Notes under the pieces: model-generated
The model's input: the letters and a program-made list of their open reading frames with translations, nothing else
Told to the model about the DNA's origin: nothing
Database searches by the model: none
Position numbers and translations under genes: made by a program
In this document: positions 1 through 9,132 of the stretch, piece by piece
Layout: each line of letters starts with the position of its first letter
How positions within the stretch are numbered: position 1 is the first letter of the stretch
Source: Gemmatimonadota bacterium
GTDB lineage: Bacteria; Gemmatimonadota; Gemmatimonadetes; Longimicrobiales; Longimicrobiaceae
Direction: 5' to 3'
Assembly: GCA_028287185.1 (NCBI GenBank)
Contig: JAQBQD010000148.1
Coordinates: forward strand, 1 to 58,096
Length of the DNA stretch: 58,096 nt

Positions 1-2
1 GG

Positions 3-293
3 TGGGACGAGGAGGCGCGCCGCGCCGCCGCCGCCGGCCGCCTGCGCGACGCCGCCGTCGCCACCTACCACGCCCTGCTGCTGCGGCTGGACACGCGCGG
101 CGTGGTGCGCTTCGACCCGTCCAAGACGCCCGGCGAGTACCGGCGCGAGGCGTGGCGCGACCCCGCCGTGGCGGGCGCGCTCGCCGGCTTCCTGCGCCTC
201 TTCGAGCCCGTCGTCTTCGGCGGGCGGCCCCTGGACGGCACCGGCTACGAGCGGCTGCGCGCCGCGGCCGGCGAGGCGGCGCGCCGTGGGTAG
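3..293 (+). CDS. DUF4129 domain protein, C-terminal end (partial)
   Basis: The frame is open from the left edge and stops with TAG at 291-293. The visible residues include the SKTPGEYRREA stretch followed by a helix with FEPVVFGG, which resembles the C-terminal conserved part of DUF4129 proteins. That family is usually membrane anchored and sits next to DUF4350, MoxR and DUF58 genes, exactly as here. The start and membrane segments lie outside the window. The next gene begins 8 bases before this stop, so the two are probably translationally coupled. The molecular role of the family is not established. Confidence 0.75.
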   Translation, partial: WDEEARRAAAAGRLRDAAVATYHALLLRLDTRGVVRFDPSKTPGEYRREAWRDPAVAGALAGFLRLFEPVVFGGRPLDGTGYERLRAAAGEAARRG

Positions 294-1476
294 CCGCGAC
301 CGCTGGCTGCTGGTGGCGCTCTGCGTCCTGCTCGTGCTGCTGGCCTCCCTGGGGGCGTCGCAGAAGAAGGACGGGGCCACCGACTTCCGGCCGTCCACCT
401 ACCTGACCTCGCCCCGCGGCACCCGCGCCCTGTACCTGGCGCTACGCGAGGTGGGGGTGAAGACCGACCGGCGCACCAAGCCGTGGGACGATGCGGACTC
501 GCTCGCCGGGCCGCTGGCCGTGCTGGCGCCCTCCCAGGCACCCAGCGCCGGCGAGCTGGGGCGGCTGGCGGCATGGGTACGCCGTGGCGGGATGCTGGTG
601 TACGTGCCCCGGCCTATCGGCGACCCCGCGGCGGACACGCTGGGCCTCCACCTCGCCGTCATGACCAAGGGAAAGGGCGGGCCGCTGGCGAAGCTGATGC
701 CGCTGCCGGGTGGAACCGCGCTCCCGCTGCCGCACCGCTGGACGCAAGGCTCGGGACCCGTGGCGGGGTTCCACTACTACTTCACCGGCTCGTCACCGGC
801 GCTGGCGCGCATGCCGGGGCAGCCGTTGCTGCGCACGGCCGGGGGCCGGGTGACGGCGGTGGTGTATTCGCTGGGAAAGGGGACGGTGCTCGCCATCAGC
901 GACGCCGCGCCACTCGGGAACGCGTCGCTGCGGGAGAGCGGCGTCGCCGTGCTGGTGGCCCGCGCCGCGGCCGAGGCCACCCGCGGAGGACGCACGCTGC
1001 GCTTCGACGAGTTCCACCACGGCTTCAGCGACGGGGCGGGCGCCTGGGGCGCCGTGGGGCACTTCCTGGGCGGCACCGCCCCGGGGCACGCGGTGCTGCA
1101 GCTCCTGGCCGTCGCCGGGGGCGTGCTGCTGCTCTTCGGGCGGCGCTTCGGGGCGGCGCTCGCCCCGCTTCCGGCCGAGCGCCGCTCGCCGCTGGAGCAC
1201 GTGGAGGCACTCGCGGGCGCCTACCGCCAGGCCGGCGCCCGCGCCACCGCCCGCCGCCTGGTGGTGGCCGGGCTGGCGCGGCGCATGGGGCGCAAGCCGC
1301 AGCCCGCCGGGGCCGGGGGCGATGCGGACGTGGTGCAGCGCCTGACCGCCCGGCTGCCGGTGGCCCGCGAAGCCGCGGCGGCGCTGAACGAGGAATGGAG
1401 CCGGGGGCCCGACGGCGACCTGGTGGCGCTTGCGCGCAACGTGGATCGACTTCTCGACGAGGTGAAGAGACCGTGA
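286..1476 (+). CDS. DUF4350 domain-containing membrane protein
   Basis: 396 residues from a GTG start that overlaps the preceding stop. An N-terminal membrane segment lies at about residues 6-24. It is followed by the DUF4350 signature (DFRPSTYLTSPRGTRALY, then a Gly-rich WVRRGGMLVYVP strand), and a second hydrophobic segment at about 268-286 leads to a cytoplasmic tail. DUF4350 proteins accompany MoxR ATPases and DUF58 proteins and are thought to belong to a membrane complex of unknown function. The stop overlaps the GTG of the MoxR gene (GTGA). The family call is firm; the biochemical role is not known. Confidence 0.85.
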   Translation: MGSRDRWLLVALCVLLVLLASLGASQKKDGATDFRPSTYLTSPRGTRALYLALREVGVKTDRRTKPWDDADSLAGPLAVLAPSQAPSAGELGRLAAWVRRGGMLVYVPRPIGDPAADTLGLHLAVMTKGKGGPLAKLMPLPGGTALPLPHRWTQGSGPVAGFHYYFTGSSPALARMPGQPLLRTAGGRVTAVVYSLGKGTVLAISDAAPLGNASLRESGVAVLVARAAAEATRGGRTLRFDEFHHGFSDGAGAWGAVGHFLGGTAPGHAVLQLLAVAGGVLLLFGRRFGAALAPLPAERRSPLEHVEALAGAYRQAGARATARRLVVAGLARRMGRKPQPAGAGGDADVVQRLTARLPVAREAAAALNEEWSRGPDGDLVALARNVDRLLDEVKRP

Positions 1477-2495
1477 GCGACGTCAGCGAGGTGAGCGAGG
1501 TGAGCGAAGTGAACGAAGTGAACGAGATCGCGGAGGTGGCCCCCCAGCTCCACGCCTCCGAGCCCGCGCGCCAGGTTCTCGAGCAGCTTTCGGGCGTGGT
1601 GCTGGGGCAGGAGGCCGTGCTCCGGCAGATGCTGGTGGCGCTGCTGGCGGGCGGCCATGCGCTGCTGGAGGGCGTGCCCGGCACGGCCAAGACGCTGGCG
1701 ATCCGCGCCCTGGCCATGTCCATGGAGCTGCGCTTCGGCCGGGTGCAGTTCACCCCGGACCTGATGCCCACCGACCTGGTGGGCGTCAACATGCTGGACG
1801 AGATGCGGCACGAGTTCGTCTACCACCCCGGGCCCATCTTCGCCGACGTGCTGCTGGCGGACGAGATCAACCGCGCCCCCGCCAAGACGCAGGCGGCGCT
1901 GCTGGAGGCCATGGCCGAGCGCCAGGTGACGGTCGATGGAAAGACGCGCGCGCTGCCCCCCGCGTTCACCGTCTTCGCCTCGCAGAACCCGGTGGAGTAC
2001 GAGGGCACCTATCCCCTTCCCGAGGCCCAGCTCGACCGCTTCCTGCTCAAGATCAGCATCGGCTACCCCGACGCCGACTCCGAGCGCGGCATCCTGGACC
2101 GCTACGCCGGGGGCTTCAGCGCCGAGCGCGCCGACACCTTCGGGGTGCGCACGCTGCTCGCCGCGGGCGAGCTGGCGGGCCTGCGCGCCGCCGTCGCCGC
2201 GGTGCACGTGGAGCCCAGCGTGCGCGACTACGTGACGCGCATCGTGCGCGCCACCCGCGAGGAGCCCAGCTTCAGCCTGGGCGCCAGCCCCCGCGCCGGC
2301 GTGGCCCTCTTCCTGGCGTCGCGTGCCGAGGCGTTCCTCAACGAGCGCGACTTCGTCACCCCCGACGACGTGAAGTCGCTCGCCAAGCCCGTGCTGCGCC
2401 ACCGCGTGGTGCTCACCCCCGAGGCCGAGGTAGAGGGCCAGACGGTGGACGACCGCCTGGACGGCCTGCTGCACACCCTGCCGGCGCCGCGTTGA
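1473..2495 (+). CDS. MoxR family AAA+ ATPase
   Basis: 340 residues from GTG at 1473, which forms a GTGA overlap with the DUF4350 stop. Walker A GVPGTAKT lies at about 67-74 and Walker B LLADEIN at about 127-133. The core PIFADVLLADEINRAPAK and SQNPVEYEGTYPLPEAQLDR stretches are typical of MoxR. MoxR ATPases act as chaperone-like remodelers that work with von Willebrand-type or DUF58 partners, and a DUF58 gene follows directly. The first 20 or so residues are unusual: an imperfect three-residue repeat of Ser/Asn-Glu/Asp-Val encoded by tandem 9-base units. Longer upstream starts in this frame run across the DUF4350 gene and are unlikely. Confidence 0.92.
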   Translation: MSDVSEVSEVSEVNEVNEIAEVAPQLHASEPARQVLEQLSGVVLGQEAVLRQMLVALLAGGHALLEGVPGTAKTLAIRALAMSMELRFGRVQFTPDLMPTDLVGVNMLDEMRHEFVYHPGPIFADVLLADEINRAPAKTQAALLEAMAERQVTVDGKTRALPPAFTVFASQNPVEYEGTYPLPEAQLDRFLLKISIGYPDADSERGILDRYAGGFSAERADTFGVRTLLAAGELAGLRAAVAAVHVEPSVRDYVTRIVRATREEPSFSLGASPRAGVALFLASRAEAFLNERDFVTPDDVKSLAKPVLRHRVVLTPEAEVEGQTVDDRLDGLLHTLPAPR

Positions 2496-2538
2496 ACGGG
2501 CTCGCCGGGACCCGGTCGACCGTCGCCGGGCCGCGCGG

Positions 2539-3834
2539 GTGAGCTTCCTTCCCACGCGCCTGCTGCTGTGGCTGCTGGCGGCCGCCGCGCCCCTCTTCCT
2601 CCTGGGCGCCACGGCGGGCCTGGTGGCCGATGCCGCGCTGCTGCTGGCGGCCGCGGCGGACGCCGCCATGGCGCCCCCGGCCCGCCGCCTGCGCGTGGAG
2701 CGCGCGGCCCCCGAACGCGTGTCCCTGGGCGGCACCGCCTCCGTGCGCGTCACGGTCGCCCACCCCGGAGGCCGCGCCCTGCGGGTGCGGGTTACGGACG
2801 ACCTTCCGCCGCTGCTGGTGCGCGTCGGCGGCGACGTGGCCGAGGTGCGCGTCCCCGCCGGGCGCGAGGGCGTCCTCGCGTACGGCGTGCGGGCCGACCG
2901 GCGCGGCGACGCGGCGTACGGCGACGTGCACCTGCGCGTGCTGGGGCCGCTGGGGCTGGCGTGGCGCCAGCACCGGGTGCCGCGCCGCGACCCGCTGCGG
3001 GTGCAGCCCGGCGTGCTGGAGGTCAAGCGCTACCGCCTGCTGGGGCTGCGCAACCGGCTGCAGGAGGCGGGCTTCCGCCCCAACCGGCAGCGGGGCGAGG
3101 GCGGCTCGTTCGAGAGCCTGCGCGAGTACGTGCTGGGCGACGACCCGCGCACCATGGACTGGAAGGCCACCGCCCGCCGCCGCGTGCCCATGGTGCGGCA
3201 GTACGAGGTGGAGCGCCGGCAGAACGTGCTGCTCGCGATCGATGCGGGCCGCCTGATGACGCAGCAGGTCGCCGGACGCGAGCGCATCGACTTCGCGCTG
3301 GCCTCGGCGCTGCTGCTGGCCGACGTGGCGTCGCTGCACGGCGACCAGGTGGGGCTGCTGGTGTTCGCCGACCGGGTGGAGCAGTACATCCCCCCCGCGC
3401 GCACCTCGCTGTCGCGCCTGGCCGACGCCCTGGGCCAGGTGCACGCGCGCATGGTGGAGCCCAACTACCCGGCCGCCTTCACCTACCTGGCCCGGCAGCT
3501 CCGCCGGCGCTCGCTGCTGGTGCTGTTCAGCGACGTGATCGACGCCACGGCGTCGGCCGCGCTGGTGGCGCACCTGACGCGCGCGGCGGGCCGGCACCTT
3601 CCGCTGGTGGTGGCGCTGCGCAACCCCGAGCTGGAGGCCACCGCGGCGCTACGCCCGCGCGACGAGGCCGAGGTCTTCCGCCGCGCCGCGGCGGAAGAGC
3701 TGCTGCAGGTGCGCGCCCACGCCCTGGCCGCCATGCAGCGCGCCGGCGTCATCGTGGCCGACGCGCGCCCGCAGGACGCGGTGCCCGCCGTGGTCAACCG
3801 CTATCTGGACGTGAAGCGAAGAGGATTGCTATGA
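2539..3834 (+). CDS. DUF58 domain-containing protein
   Basis: 431 residues from GTG at 2539. Two hydrophobic segments at about 7-45 anchor the protein. A beta-rich region follows, and then the DUF58 hallmark YVLGDDPRTMDWKATAR near residue 196. The C-terminal half has a von Willebrand-like fold (NVLLAIDAGRLM, later LLVLFSDVID). DUF58 proteins are the usual partners of MoxR ATPases. It follows the MoxR gene after 43 bases and overlaps the next start by four bases (ATGA), so it belongs to the same operon. Confidence 0.9.
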   Translation: MSFLPTRLLLWLLAAAAPLFLLGATAGLVADAALLLAAAADAAMAPPARRLRVERAAPERVSLGGTASVRVTVAHPGGRALRVRVTDDLPPLLVRVGGDVAEVRVPAGREGVLAYGVRADRRGDAAYGDVHLRVLGPLGLAWRQHRVPRRDPLRVQPGVLEVKRYRLLGLRNRLQEAGFRPNRQRGEGGSFESLREYVLGDDPRTMDWKATARRRVPMVRQYEVERRQNVLLAIDAGRLMTQQVAGRERIDFALASALLLADVASLHGDQVGLLVFADRVEQYIPPARTSLSRLADALGQVHARMVEPNYPAAFTYLARQLRRRSLLVLFSDVIDATASAALVAHLTRAAGRHLPLVVALRNPELEATAALRPRDEAEVFRRAAAEELLQVRAHALAAMQRAGVIVADARPQDAVPAVVNRYLDVKRRGLL

Positions 3835-4745
3835 CCGCCACCACCAGCCCCGCCCTTCCCCGCGCCCCGCGTTCCCGTCGCGCCGCCCCGCGCCGCCGCC
3901 CCGCCCCGCTCGCACTGGCCGGCGCGGTGCTGCTGGTGGTGCTGGTGGGCGCCGCGGACTGGATCACGGGGCCCGAGATCAGCGTCGCCGTCTTCTACCT
4001 CGTGCCCGTGGCGCTCGCCACCTGGTGGGGAAGCCGGCGCCACGGCATCGCGACGGCCCTGCTCTGCGGCGTGGTGTGGCTGTCCTGCGACGCCGTGAGC
4101 CACACCTACTCGCACCCCGCCATCAGCTACTGGAACGCCACCGTCCGGGTTGGCACCTGGATCACCATGGCGCTGCTGGTGTCGGCGCTGCGGGCGGCGG
4201 CCGACCGCGAGGCGGACCGGCGCCGGCGGGCGGGAGGACGCGCCGCGCGCCCGCCGGCGCGCGCGGAGCCGTTCTACGCCGCGCTGGAGCGCGAGTTCGA
4301 GCAGCTCGCCGACGGCGGGCCGGCCTTCACGCTGGCGTACGTGGACGTGGCGGGCATCGAAGGCGCCGCGGTTCCGGACGAGGACGCGCGGGAGGCGGTG
4401 ATCCACCATCTGCGCGGCGTGCTGCGCCGCAGCGACGGCGTCGGCTCGCCCCGGGGCCGCGAGATCGCCCTGCTGCTGGTGGAGACCGGCCCGGATGCCG
4501 CCCCCGCGGCCCTGGAGCGCATCCGCGCGGCCCTGGCCGAGCTGGGGGCCTCATCCGGGATCAGCACCTCCATCGGCGCCGTCACCTGCACCGGCCCCGT
4601 CCCCGACCTCAACACCGTGCTCCAGCGGGCGTATCAGCAGATGTACTTCGGCCGCCGCGCCCCCGGCGACGTCACCGTCGCCCACGAGACGCTCGGCGCA
4701 ACGGAGTCCGCCCCGGCGGGCGACGGCCCCGCCGACGCGGAGTAG
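3831..4745 (+). CDS. Membrane protein with degenerate GGDEF-like domain
   Basis: 304 residues from ATG at 3831, overlapping the DUF58 stop (ATGA). A basic N-terminus is followed by about four membrane segments (roughly 27-45, 50-65, 72-88, 106-125). Residues from about 150 follow the diguanylate cyclase pattern: a YVDVAGIE strand, a helix ending LRRSDGV, and a C-terminal STSIGAVTC strand. At the catalytic GG(D/E)EF site the sequence reads RGREI (208-212), so cyclase activity is not expected. It could instead be a receptor or structural remnant. Its position as last gene of a MoxR/DUF58 operon is unusual. The fold is inferred from pattern similarity. Confidence 0.7.
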   Translation: MTATTSPALPRAPRSRRAAPRRRPAPLALAGAVLLVVLVGAADWITGPEISVAVFYLVPVALATWWGSRRHGIATALLCGVVWLSCDAVSHTYSHPAISYWNATVRVGTWITMALLVSALRAAADREADRRRRAGGRAARPPARAEPFYAALEREFEQLADGGPAFTLAYVDVAGIEGAAVPDEDAREAVIHHLRGVLRRSDGVGSPRGREIALLLVETGPDAAPAALERIRAALAELGASSGISTSIGAVTCTGPVPDLNTVLQRAYQQMYFGRRAPGDVTVAHETLGATESAPAGDGPADAE

Positions 4746-4927
4746 GGAGCAGGTCGGCGGGATTCGGAACGAACCGGGTGCGGTGCAAACCGATGGACCG
4801 TGAGTCGGCGGACGGCCTCCGCCGGTCGATCCGCGGACACGCCGGGATGCGGCGGACCGGCGGCCGGGAGTGCGGGGACGCAGGCGATCGACACGGCGCC
4901 GCGGAGGGCGGGTCGATCGAACGACGA

Positions 4928-4963
4928 AGGGGCGGCGCCTCCCGACCGGGAAGCGCCGCCCCT
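4928..4963. terminator. Bidirectional hairpin between convergent genes
   Basis: A perfect 11-bp stem (AGGGGCGGCGC at 4928-4938 with its complement at 4953-4963) and a 14-base loop lie between the end of the GGDEF-like gene and the end of the RDD/SpoIIM gene. There is no long T-run, but position and symmetry fit a shared terminator. Confidence 0.6.
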
Positions 4964-4992
4964 CTCCGTTGCACGAGCTGCCGCGAAGGCCG

Positions 4993-6786
4993 CTACCGCG
5001 CCGGCCCCGGCGTGGAAGGCTCCGGGCCGCGCCCCGCCAGCAGCAGATAGGCGACCAGGAGCAGCGCGATCACCAGCGCGAAGGCGAACTTGATCTCGCG
5101 CGGCAGGAGCGACGGGCTCACGAAGCCCTCGATGCTGCCGGCGACGACCAGCAGCAGGGTGGTCCCGCCGATGAGCGACACCGCGTCGCGCCCGCGCTCC
5201 ACCAGCACCTCGCGCCGCGTGCGGCGGCCGGGCACCAACATGGCCGAGCCCATCCAGAGCCCCGCGCCGCCCGCGATGCAGATGGCGGTGAGCTCCACCG
5301 CGCCGTGGCCCACCACGAAGGTCCACAGGTGCAGGCTCTGGCCGTGGTTCGCGAACACGCCCGCCACCGAGCCCAGAGACACCCCGTTGAACACCAGCGT
5401 CAGCACCGTCCCCAGCCCCGCCAGCAGCCCGCCCACGAAGGCCAGGAACGTCACCTGCACGTTGTTGGAGATGATGGTCGTGGACATCATCGGCATCATC
5501 GCGCTCTCCACCTCCACGTAGCCCCGCCCCTCCGCCTCCTTCTGCGCCGCCTCCTCCGCCCGGGACATCATCGTCGCCGGCACCATCGTGCGCGACAGCT
5601 CCGGGTCCATGCGGATGGCCGCGTACGACGCGGCGGCCGGCCCGTAGAAGAGCCCCGCCGCCACCGCGATGGGCAGCCAGCGCCTCCGCACCAGCCGCGG
5701 GAACCCGCCCGCCAGCCACGCCTTCAGCAGCGCCCAGGAGCGGGTGGCAGGCCGGTACAGCAGGTTGTGCCCGGCGCCCACCGAGCGCTCCAGCATGTAC
5801 AGCAGCTCGGGCGAGCCGCCGTAGGTGCGGGCCCGCGCCAGGTCCGCCGCCACCTCGCGGTACAGCGCCGCGAAGCGCGACACCTCGCGCTCGGGCAGGT
5901 CGGCCATCCCCCTGCGCTGCACCCGATCCAGCAGCGCCTGGTAGCGGTCCCACTCCCGGCGCTGCCGCCGCAGCAGAGCCGCCGCCTGCGCGCTGCCGGA
6001 CGCCCCGCCCAGGCCCGCCGCCGCGCGCCGCGACGTCTCCTCGCGGTGCAGCACGACCAGGAAGCCGTCGTGGCTCATCTGCTGGCGCCGCGGATCGTCC
6101 GCCACGTGCGTGCCGACGCGGGCCGCTCGTTCGGCCGCCAGCCGCGTGCGCAGGGGCGGGTCCAGGGACTCGCGCCGCGCAACGTACCGGGTCAGCCAGG
6201 CGTACTCCTCCGCCGGCAGCCGCGGCGGCCCCACCGCGGCGCCGGCGGACGCCTCCTCGGGCAGCGCCCCGCCCAGCCGCTCGCGCACCACCACCGTGCC
6301 GGCCGCCAGGTCGCCCAGGCGCTTCGTCTTGCCGCTCAGCATCATGCTGACGCCGCCCACCACCCCGGTGAAGCCGGGCTGCATGTCCAGCAGGCGCAGC
6401 AGGTTGCGCACGCCCGCCCCGCGCGCCGTCAGCGGGTATCCGCCGTCGTGCACGGCGCGGATGCGCATGCGCCTCTTGCCTGGGGTCTGCCCGTCGCGGA
6501 AGCCCTCGAAGTAGAAGAAGTAGCCCCACGTCCACACGAACGCCCCGATGATCAGCGCCGCCAGCCCCGGCTTGGTGATCCAGCCCGGCAGGTGCAGCCA
6601 CGTGGCCAGCAGCGGCAGCCCCAGCCCAAGCACCAGCAGCCCGCTCAGCACGATCAGCCCGTCCAGCAGCAGCGCCGCGAAGCGCGAGCCCAGGTCCGCC
6701 AGCTCGTAGCCGATGGCCACGTGCTCGGGCGTCTCCACCTCCACCTGGCGGTCCACGAGCGAAGCGACGGTAGCGGTCTGCGGCAT
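4993..6786 (-). CDS. RDD / stage II sporulation M-like membrane protein
   Basis: 597 residues from ATG at 6786. Residues about 20-165 form an RDD domain: LGSRFAALLLDGLIVL membrane helix, then the FFYFEGFRDGQTPGKRRMRI signature. A polar, Arg-rich middle (about 190-350) follows. The C-terminal half has several membrane segments with the VTFLAFVGGLLAGLGT and NHGQSLHLWTFVVGHGAVEL stretches typical of SpoIIM/DUF95 proteins. In many bacteria separate RDD and SpoIIM genes flank the MoxR-DUF58-DUF4350-DUF4129 operon; here they appear fused and convergent to it. A longer in-frame start at 6981 would add 65 low-complexity residues and is disfavoured. Function is unknown. Confidence 0.85.
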   Translation of the reverse strand: MPQTATVASLVDRQVEVETPEHVAIGYELADLGSRFAALLLDGLIVLSGLLVLGLGLPLLATWLHLPGWITKPGLAALIIGAFVWTWGYFFYFEGFRDGQTPGKRRMRIRAVHDGGYPLTARGAGVRNLLRLLDMQPGFTGVVGGVSMMLSGKTKRLGDLAAGTVVVRERLGGALPEEASAGAAVGPPRLPAEEYAWLTRYVARRESLDPPLRTRLAAERAARVGTHVADDPRRQQMSHDGFLVVLHREETSRRAAAGLGGASGSAQAAALLRRQRREWDRYQALLDRVQRRGMADLPEREVSRFAALYREVAADLARARTYGGSPELLYMLERSVGAGHNLLYRPATRSWALLKAWLAGGFPRLVRRRWLPIAVAAGLFYGPAAASYAAIRMDPELSRTMVPATMMSRAEEAAQKEAEGRGYVEVESAMMPMMSTTIISNNVQVTFLAFVGGLLAGLGTVLTLVFNGVSLGSVAGVFANHGQSLHLWTFVVGHGAVELTAICIAGGAGLWMGSAMLVPGRRTRREVLVERGRDAVSLIGGTTLLLVVAGSIEGFVSPSLLPREIKFAFALVIALLLVAYLLLAGRGPEPSTPGPAR

Positions 6787-7373
6787 GCGGAAGGCTCGCG
6801 GAGGGACGTTCCCGGCAGGCGCGCGCCCCGGATCGAAAGGCGCGTCGGATCGGGCCCCGGGGCAGGGGCCGCGCTGCAATCTACCGACTGCGGACCGGGC
6901 GTGCGAGAGTCGCCGTCCGCCTCGGCGCGGGGGCAGAACGACGGTGGATCGGGTCGTGCGGAACCCGCTACCGCGCTCCACGCCTGCGACGGGTGGAATG
7001 CGTCGACCCTGGATGCGCGCGGATCCACCTCGTCGCCGCCTCCCGAACTCCCAGCGTTTCAGGCGATGAACGGCGGACGGTTACGGCATCGGCGGAACCG
7101 GGACTCAAAAGATGCGAGATCGAAGCGCGGAATCCACCGGAACGCGTCGAGCGTACGGAATCCACCGGATGCACGGAATGTCGAGGACCCGCACGTCGCG
7201 CCGATGCGGCGGATGCACGGAAGCGGCGGCGCGGCGGCGTGACTTGGACGGGTTTCGAATCTACGGAGCCGGTGGATGGTGAGCGGTACCGGATGCGCGC
7301 ATCCCGCCGGGAGGCGGTTCGGGTGAGAGACAGGTACATTCGATGGATCGTTGGAGAAGGCTCCCGGGGAGCG
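6787..7373. other. Non-coding stretch with a short direct repeat
   Basis: No credible gene was seen between the divergent RDD/SpoIIM and MBL genes. A 14-base sequence, CGGAATCCACCGGA, occurs twice (7128-7141 and 7156-7169), 28 bases apart. A TACATT box at about 7335 could be a -10 element for the MBL gene, but no matching -35 box was found. Confidence 0.5.
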
Positions 7374-8330
7374 ATGGACGACGAGCGCCGAGGGACGGTG
7401 GCGAGCGAAGCGGCGGTTCACGAGGAAGCGCCGGGCGTGGTGCGCATCGACCACGGCTGGCTGGGCACGCCGGGGCTGATCGCCTCGTACCTGCTGACGG
7501 GGGACGAGCCGGCGCTGGTGGAAGCCGGGCCGGCGAGCACGGCGGACGCGGTGCTGGCCGGCATCCGCGCCGCCGGCCACGACCCCGCGGATGTGCGGCA
7601 TGTGCTGCTCACGCACATCCACCTGGACCACGCGGCGGGCACGGGAGCGCTGCTCCGCCACATGCCCCGGGCGCGGGTCGTGGTGCACCCGGCCGGCGCC
7701 GCGCACCTGGCCGACCCCGCGCGGCTGGTCGCCAGCGCCACCCGCATCTATGGCGGGCGGATGCACGAGCTGTGGGGCGACGTGCTGCCCGTGCCGGCGC
7801 ACCGCATCGACATCGCGGCGGACGGAGAGGAGGTCCGCGCGGGCGGGCGGCGCATCGCGGCGCTGCACACGCCGGGGCACGCCGGCCACCACCTCGCGTT
7901 CCACGACGCAACGGCGGGCCTGGCCTTTACCGGCGACGTGGCGGGCGTGCGCCTTCCCGGGTGCGCCTACGTTCGCCCGCCCACGCCGCCGCCCGAGTTC
8001 GACCCGTCGCTCTGGCGAACCAGCATCGGCCGGCTCCGGGCGCTGAACGCCGACCGCCTGCTGCTCACCCACTTCGGCGCCTTCGACGACCCCGCGCGGC
8101 ACCTGGACGAGTTGCAACGACGCCTGGACGAGTGGATGTCGTGGGCGCGGGGCGAGGCGCCGGTGGGGGACCGCGCCGCCTTCGTGGCCGCGCTGCGCGA
8201 GCGGGGCGACGCCGGCATCCGCGCGGCCGGCGGCGGACCGGCACAGCTCGAGGGATACGAGATGGCCGTGCCCTACGGGATGATGGCCGACGGCATCCTC
8301 CGCTGGCTGTCGCGTGCCGGCCAGGGCTGA
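7374..8330 (+). CDS. MBL-fold metallo-hydrolase
   Basis: 318 residues from ATG at 7374, with a purine-rich GGGGAGCG directly upstream; longer upstream starts in the frame are poorly supported. The metal-binding THIHLDH motif lies at 80-86, with further ligands in the HTPGHAGHH and FTGDVAG stretches, giving a complete dinuclear metallo-beta-lactamase site. A C-terminal helical region of about 90 residues follows. Family members hydrolyse thioesters, lactones or phosphodiesters; the substrate cannot be told from sequence. It stands alone between two long intergenic regions. Confidence 0.88.
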   Translation: MDDERRGTVASEAAVHEEAPGVVRIDHGWLGTPGLIASYLLTGDEPALVEAGPASTADAVLAGIRAAGHDPADVRHVLLTHIHLDHAAGTGALLRHMPRARVVVHPAGAAHLADPARLVASATRIYGGRMHELWGDVLPVPAHRIDIAADGEEVRAGGRRIAALHTPGHAGHHLAFHDATAGLAFTGDVAGVRLPGCAYVRPPTPPPEFDPSLWRTSIGRLRALNADRLLLTHFGAFDDPARHLDELQRRLDEWMSWARGEAPVGDRAAFVAALRERGDAGIRAAGGGPAQLEGYEMAVPYGMMADGILRWLSRAGQG

Positions 8331-8472
8331 CCTGAGGCGGCGAAGAGCGTGGCGGGCGGCCGAAAACGGACGGAGCACGCCACCCCAGGTCGATAAAGGG
8401 ACGCCAGAGGTGAGGCCGCGGCAGCGTTACGGCGCGTTTCGCGCGTCGGGCGGTTTCGTGGCGCGGTTCCGG

Positions 8473-8500
8473 TTGTCAAACGCCCGGTCCCGTGTATCTT
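8473..8500 (+). promoter_or_regulatory. Sigma-70-like promoter candidate
   Basis: TTGTCA (8473-8478) and TATCTT (8495-8500) are separated by 16 bases, a good match to a housekeeping promoter in a GC-rich background. It lies about 630 bases before tonB, so it would give a very long leader or a separate RNA. Confidence 0.4.
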
Positions 8501-8702
8501 GTTCGTCGCCGCCCCTTCGGCGCGGCGCCTCCCGCCCACCACTCGCAGACGCCTTGTCCCGCGACCGGCGCGCCGCTTGCGAGGCGCGGTGGGGATGGAC
8601 GGGGGCAAGGGGGCGCGGGCGGGATCGCGGGCAGGGCCGGAGGAGGTCGCCGGGGGGAACACCTGTCGCACCCCGCGGGTACGCTGGAGTGCCCCGTCAA
8701 AT

Positions 8703-8734
8703 GCATAACTATCCGAAAAACGTGGAAGTTATGC
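8703..8734. promoter_or_regulatory. AT-rich inverted repeat, possible operator
   Basis: GCATAACT at 8703-8710 is exactly repeated as its reverse complement at 8727-8734, with 16 bases between. AT-rich half-sites one to two helical turns apart in a very GC-rich region are what a dimeric regulator site looks like. The regulator is unknown. Confidence 0.35.
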
Positions 8735-9132
8735 GAACACGGGGCACGGCGGGAAGGGTCGGAGAAGGGCGGTGGGGGAGGCTGCATATGGCCGTCCAGG
8801 CTTGACTTTGCCGGATCGCGCTTGCAGCTTGGAGTGAATCCGCGTCAACGTTCCGGCGGCTGCACTCCACGGATCCCTCATCCGCGCCCGCGCGGTGAGC
8901 GCACTCCGTCACGCGTCCCACGGGGAAGCGTGGCGGAGTTTCGATCTAACGTTCGCTACGGAGCCGCGGCGCACGGATGCGGCGCCCGGCGGGGCACGCC
9001 GCGACCCGGCGCGCGGGTCAGAATTCCCGGACGCCGTTCGTTGCACTCAGAACGGCCGTTCGAACGAGCCGGCCGCGCCGCGACGCCCACTACGTCACCC
9101 GGCCCAATCGAGTTTCACTGGGGAGGAGGGCA

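Larger units (their letters stand above)
8331..9132. other. Long non-coding region upstream of tonB
   Basis: About 800 bases without a convincing gene; the open frames here have shadow-like composition. It contains a promoter-like pair at 8473-8500, an AT-rich 8-bp inverted repeat (8703-8734), and a TTGACT box at 8802-8807 without a good -10 box. It may hold regulatory DNA or a non-coding transcript. Confidence 0.4.
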
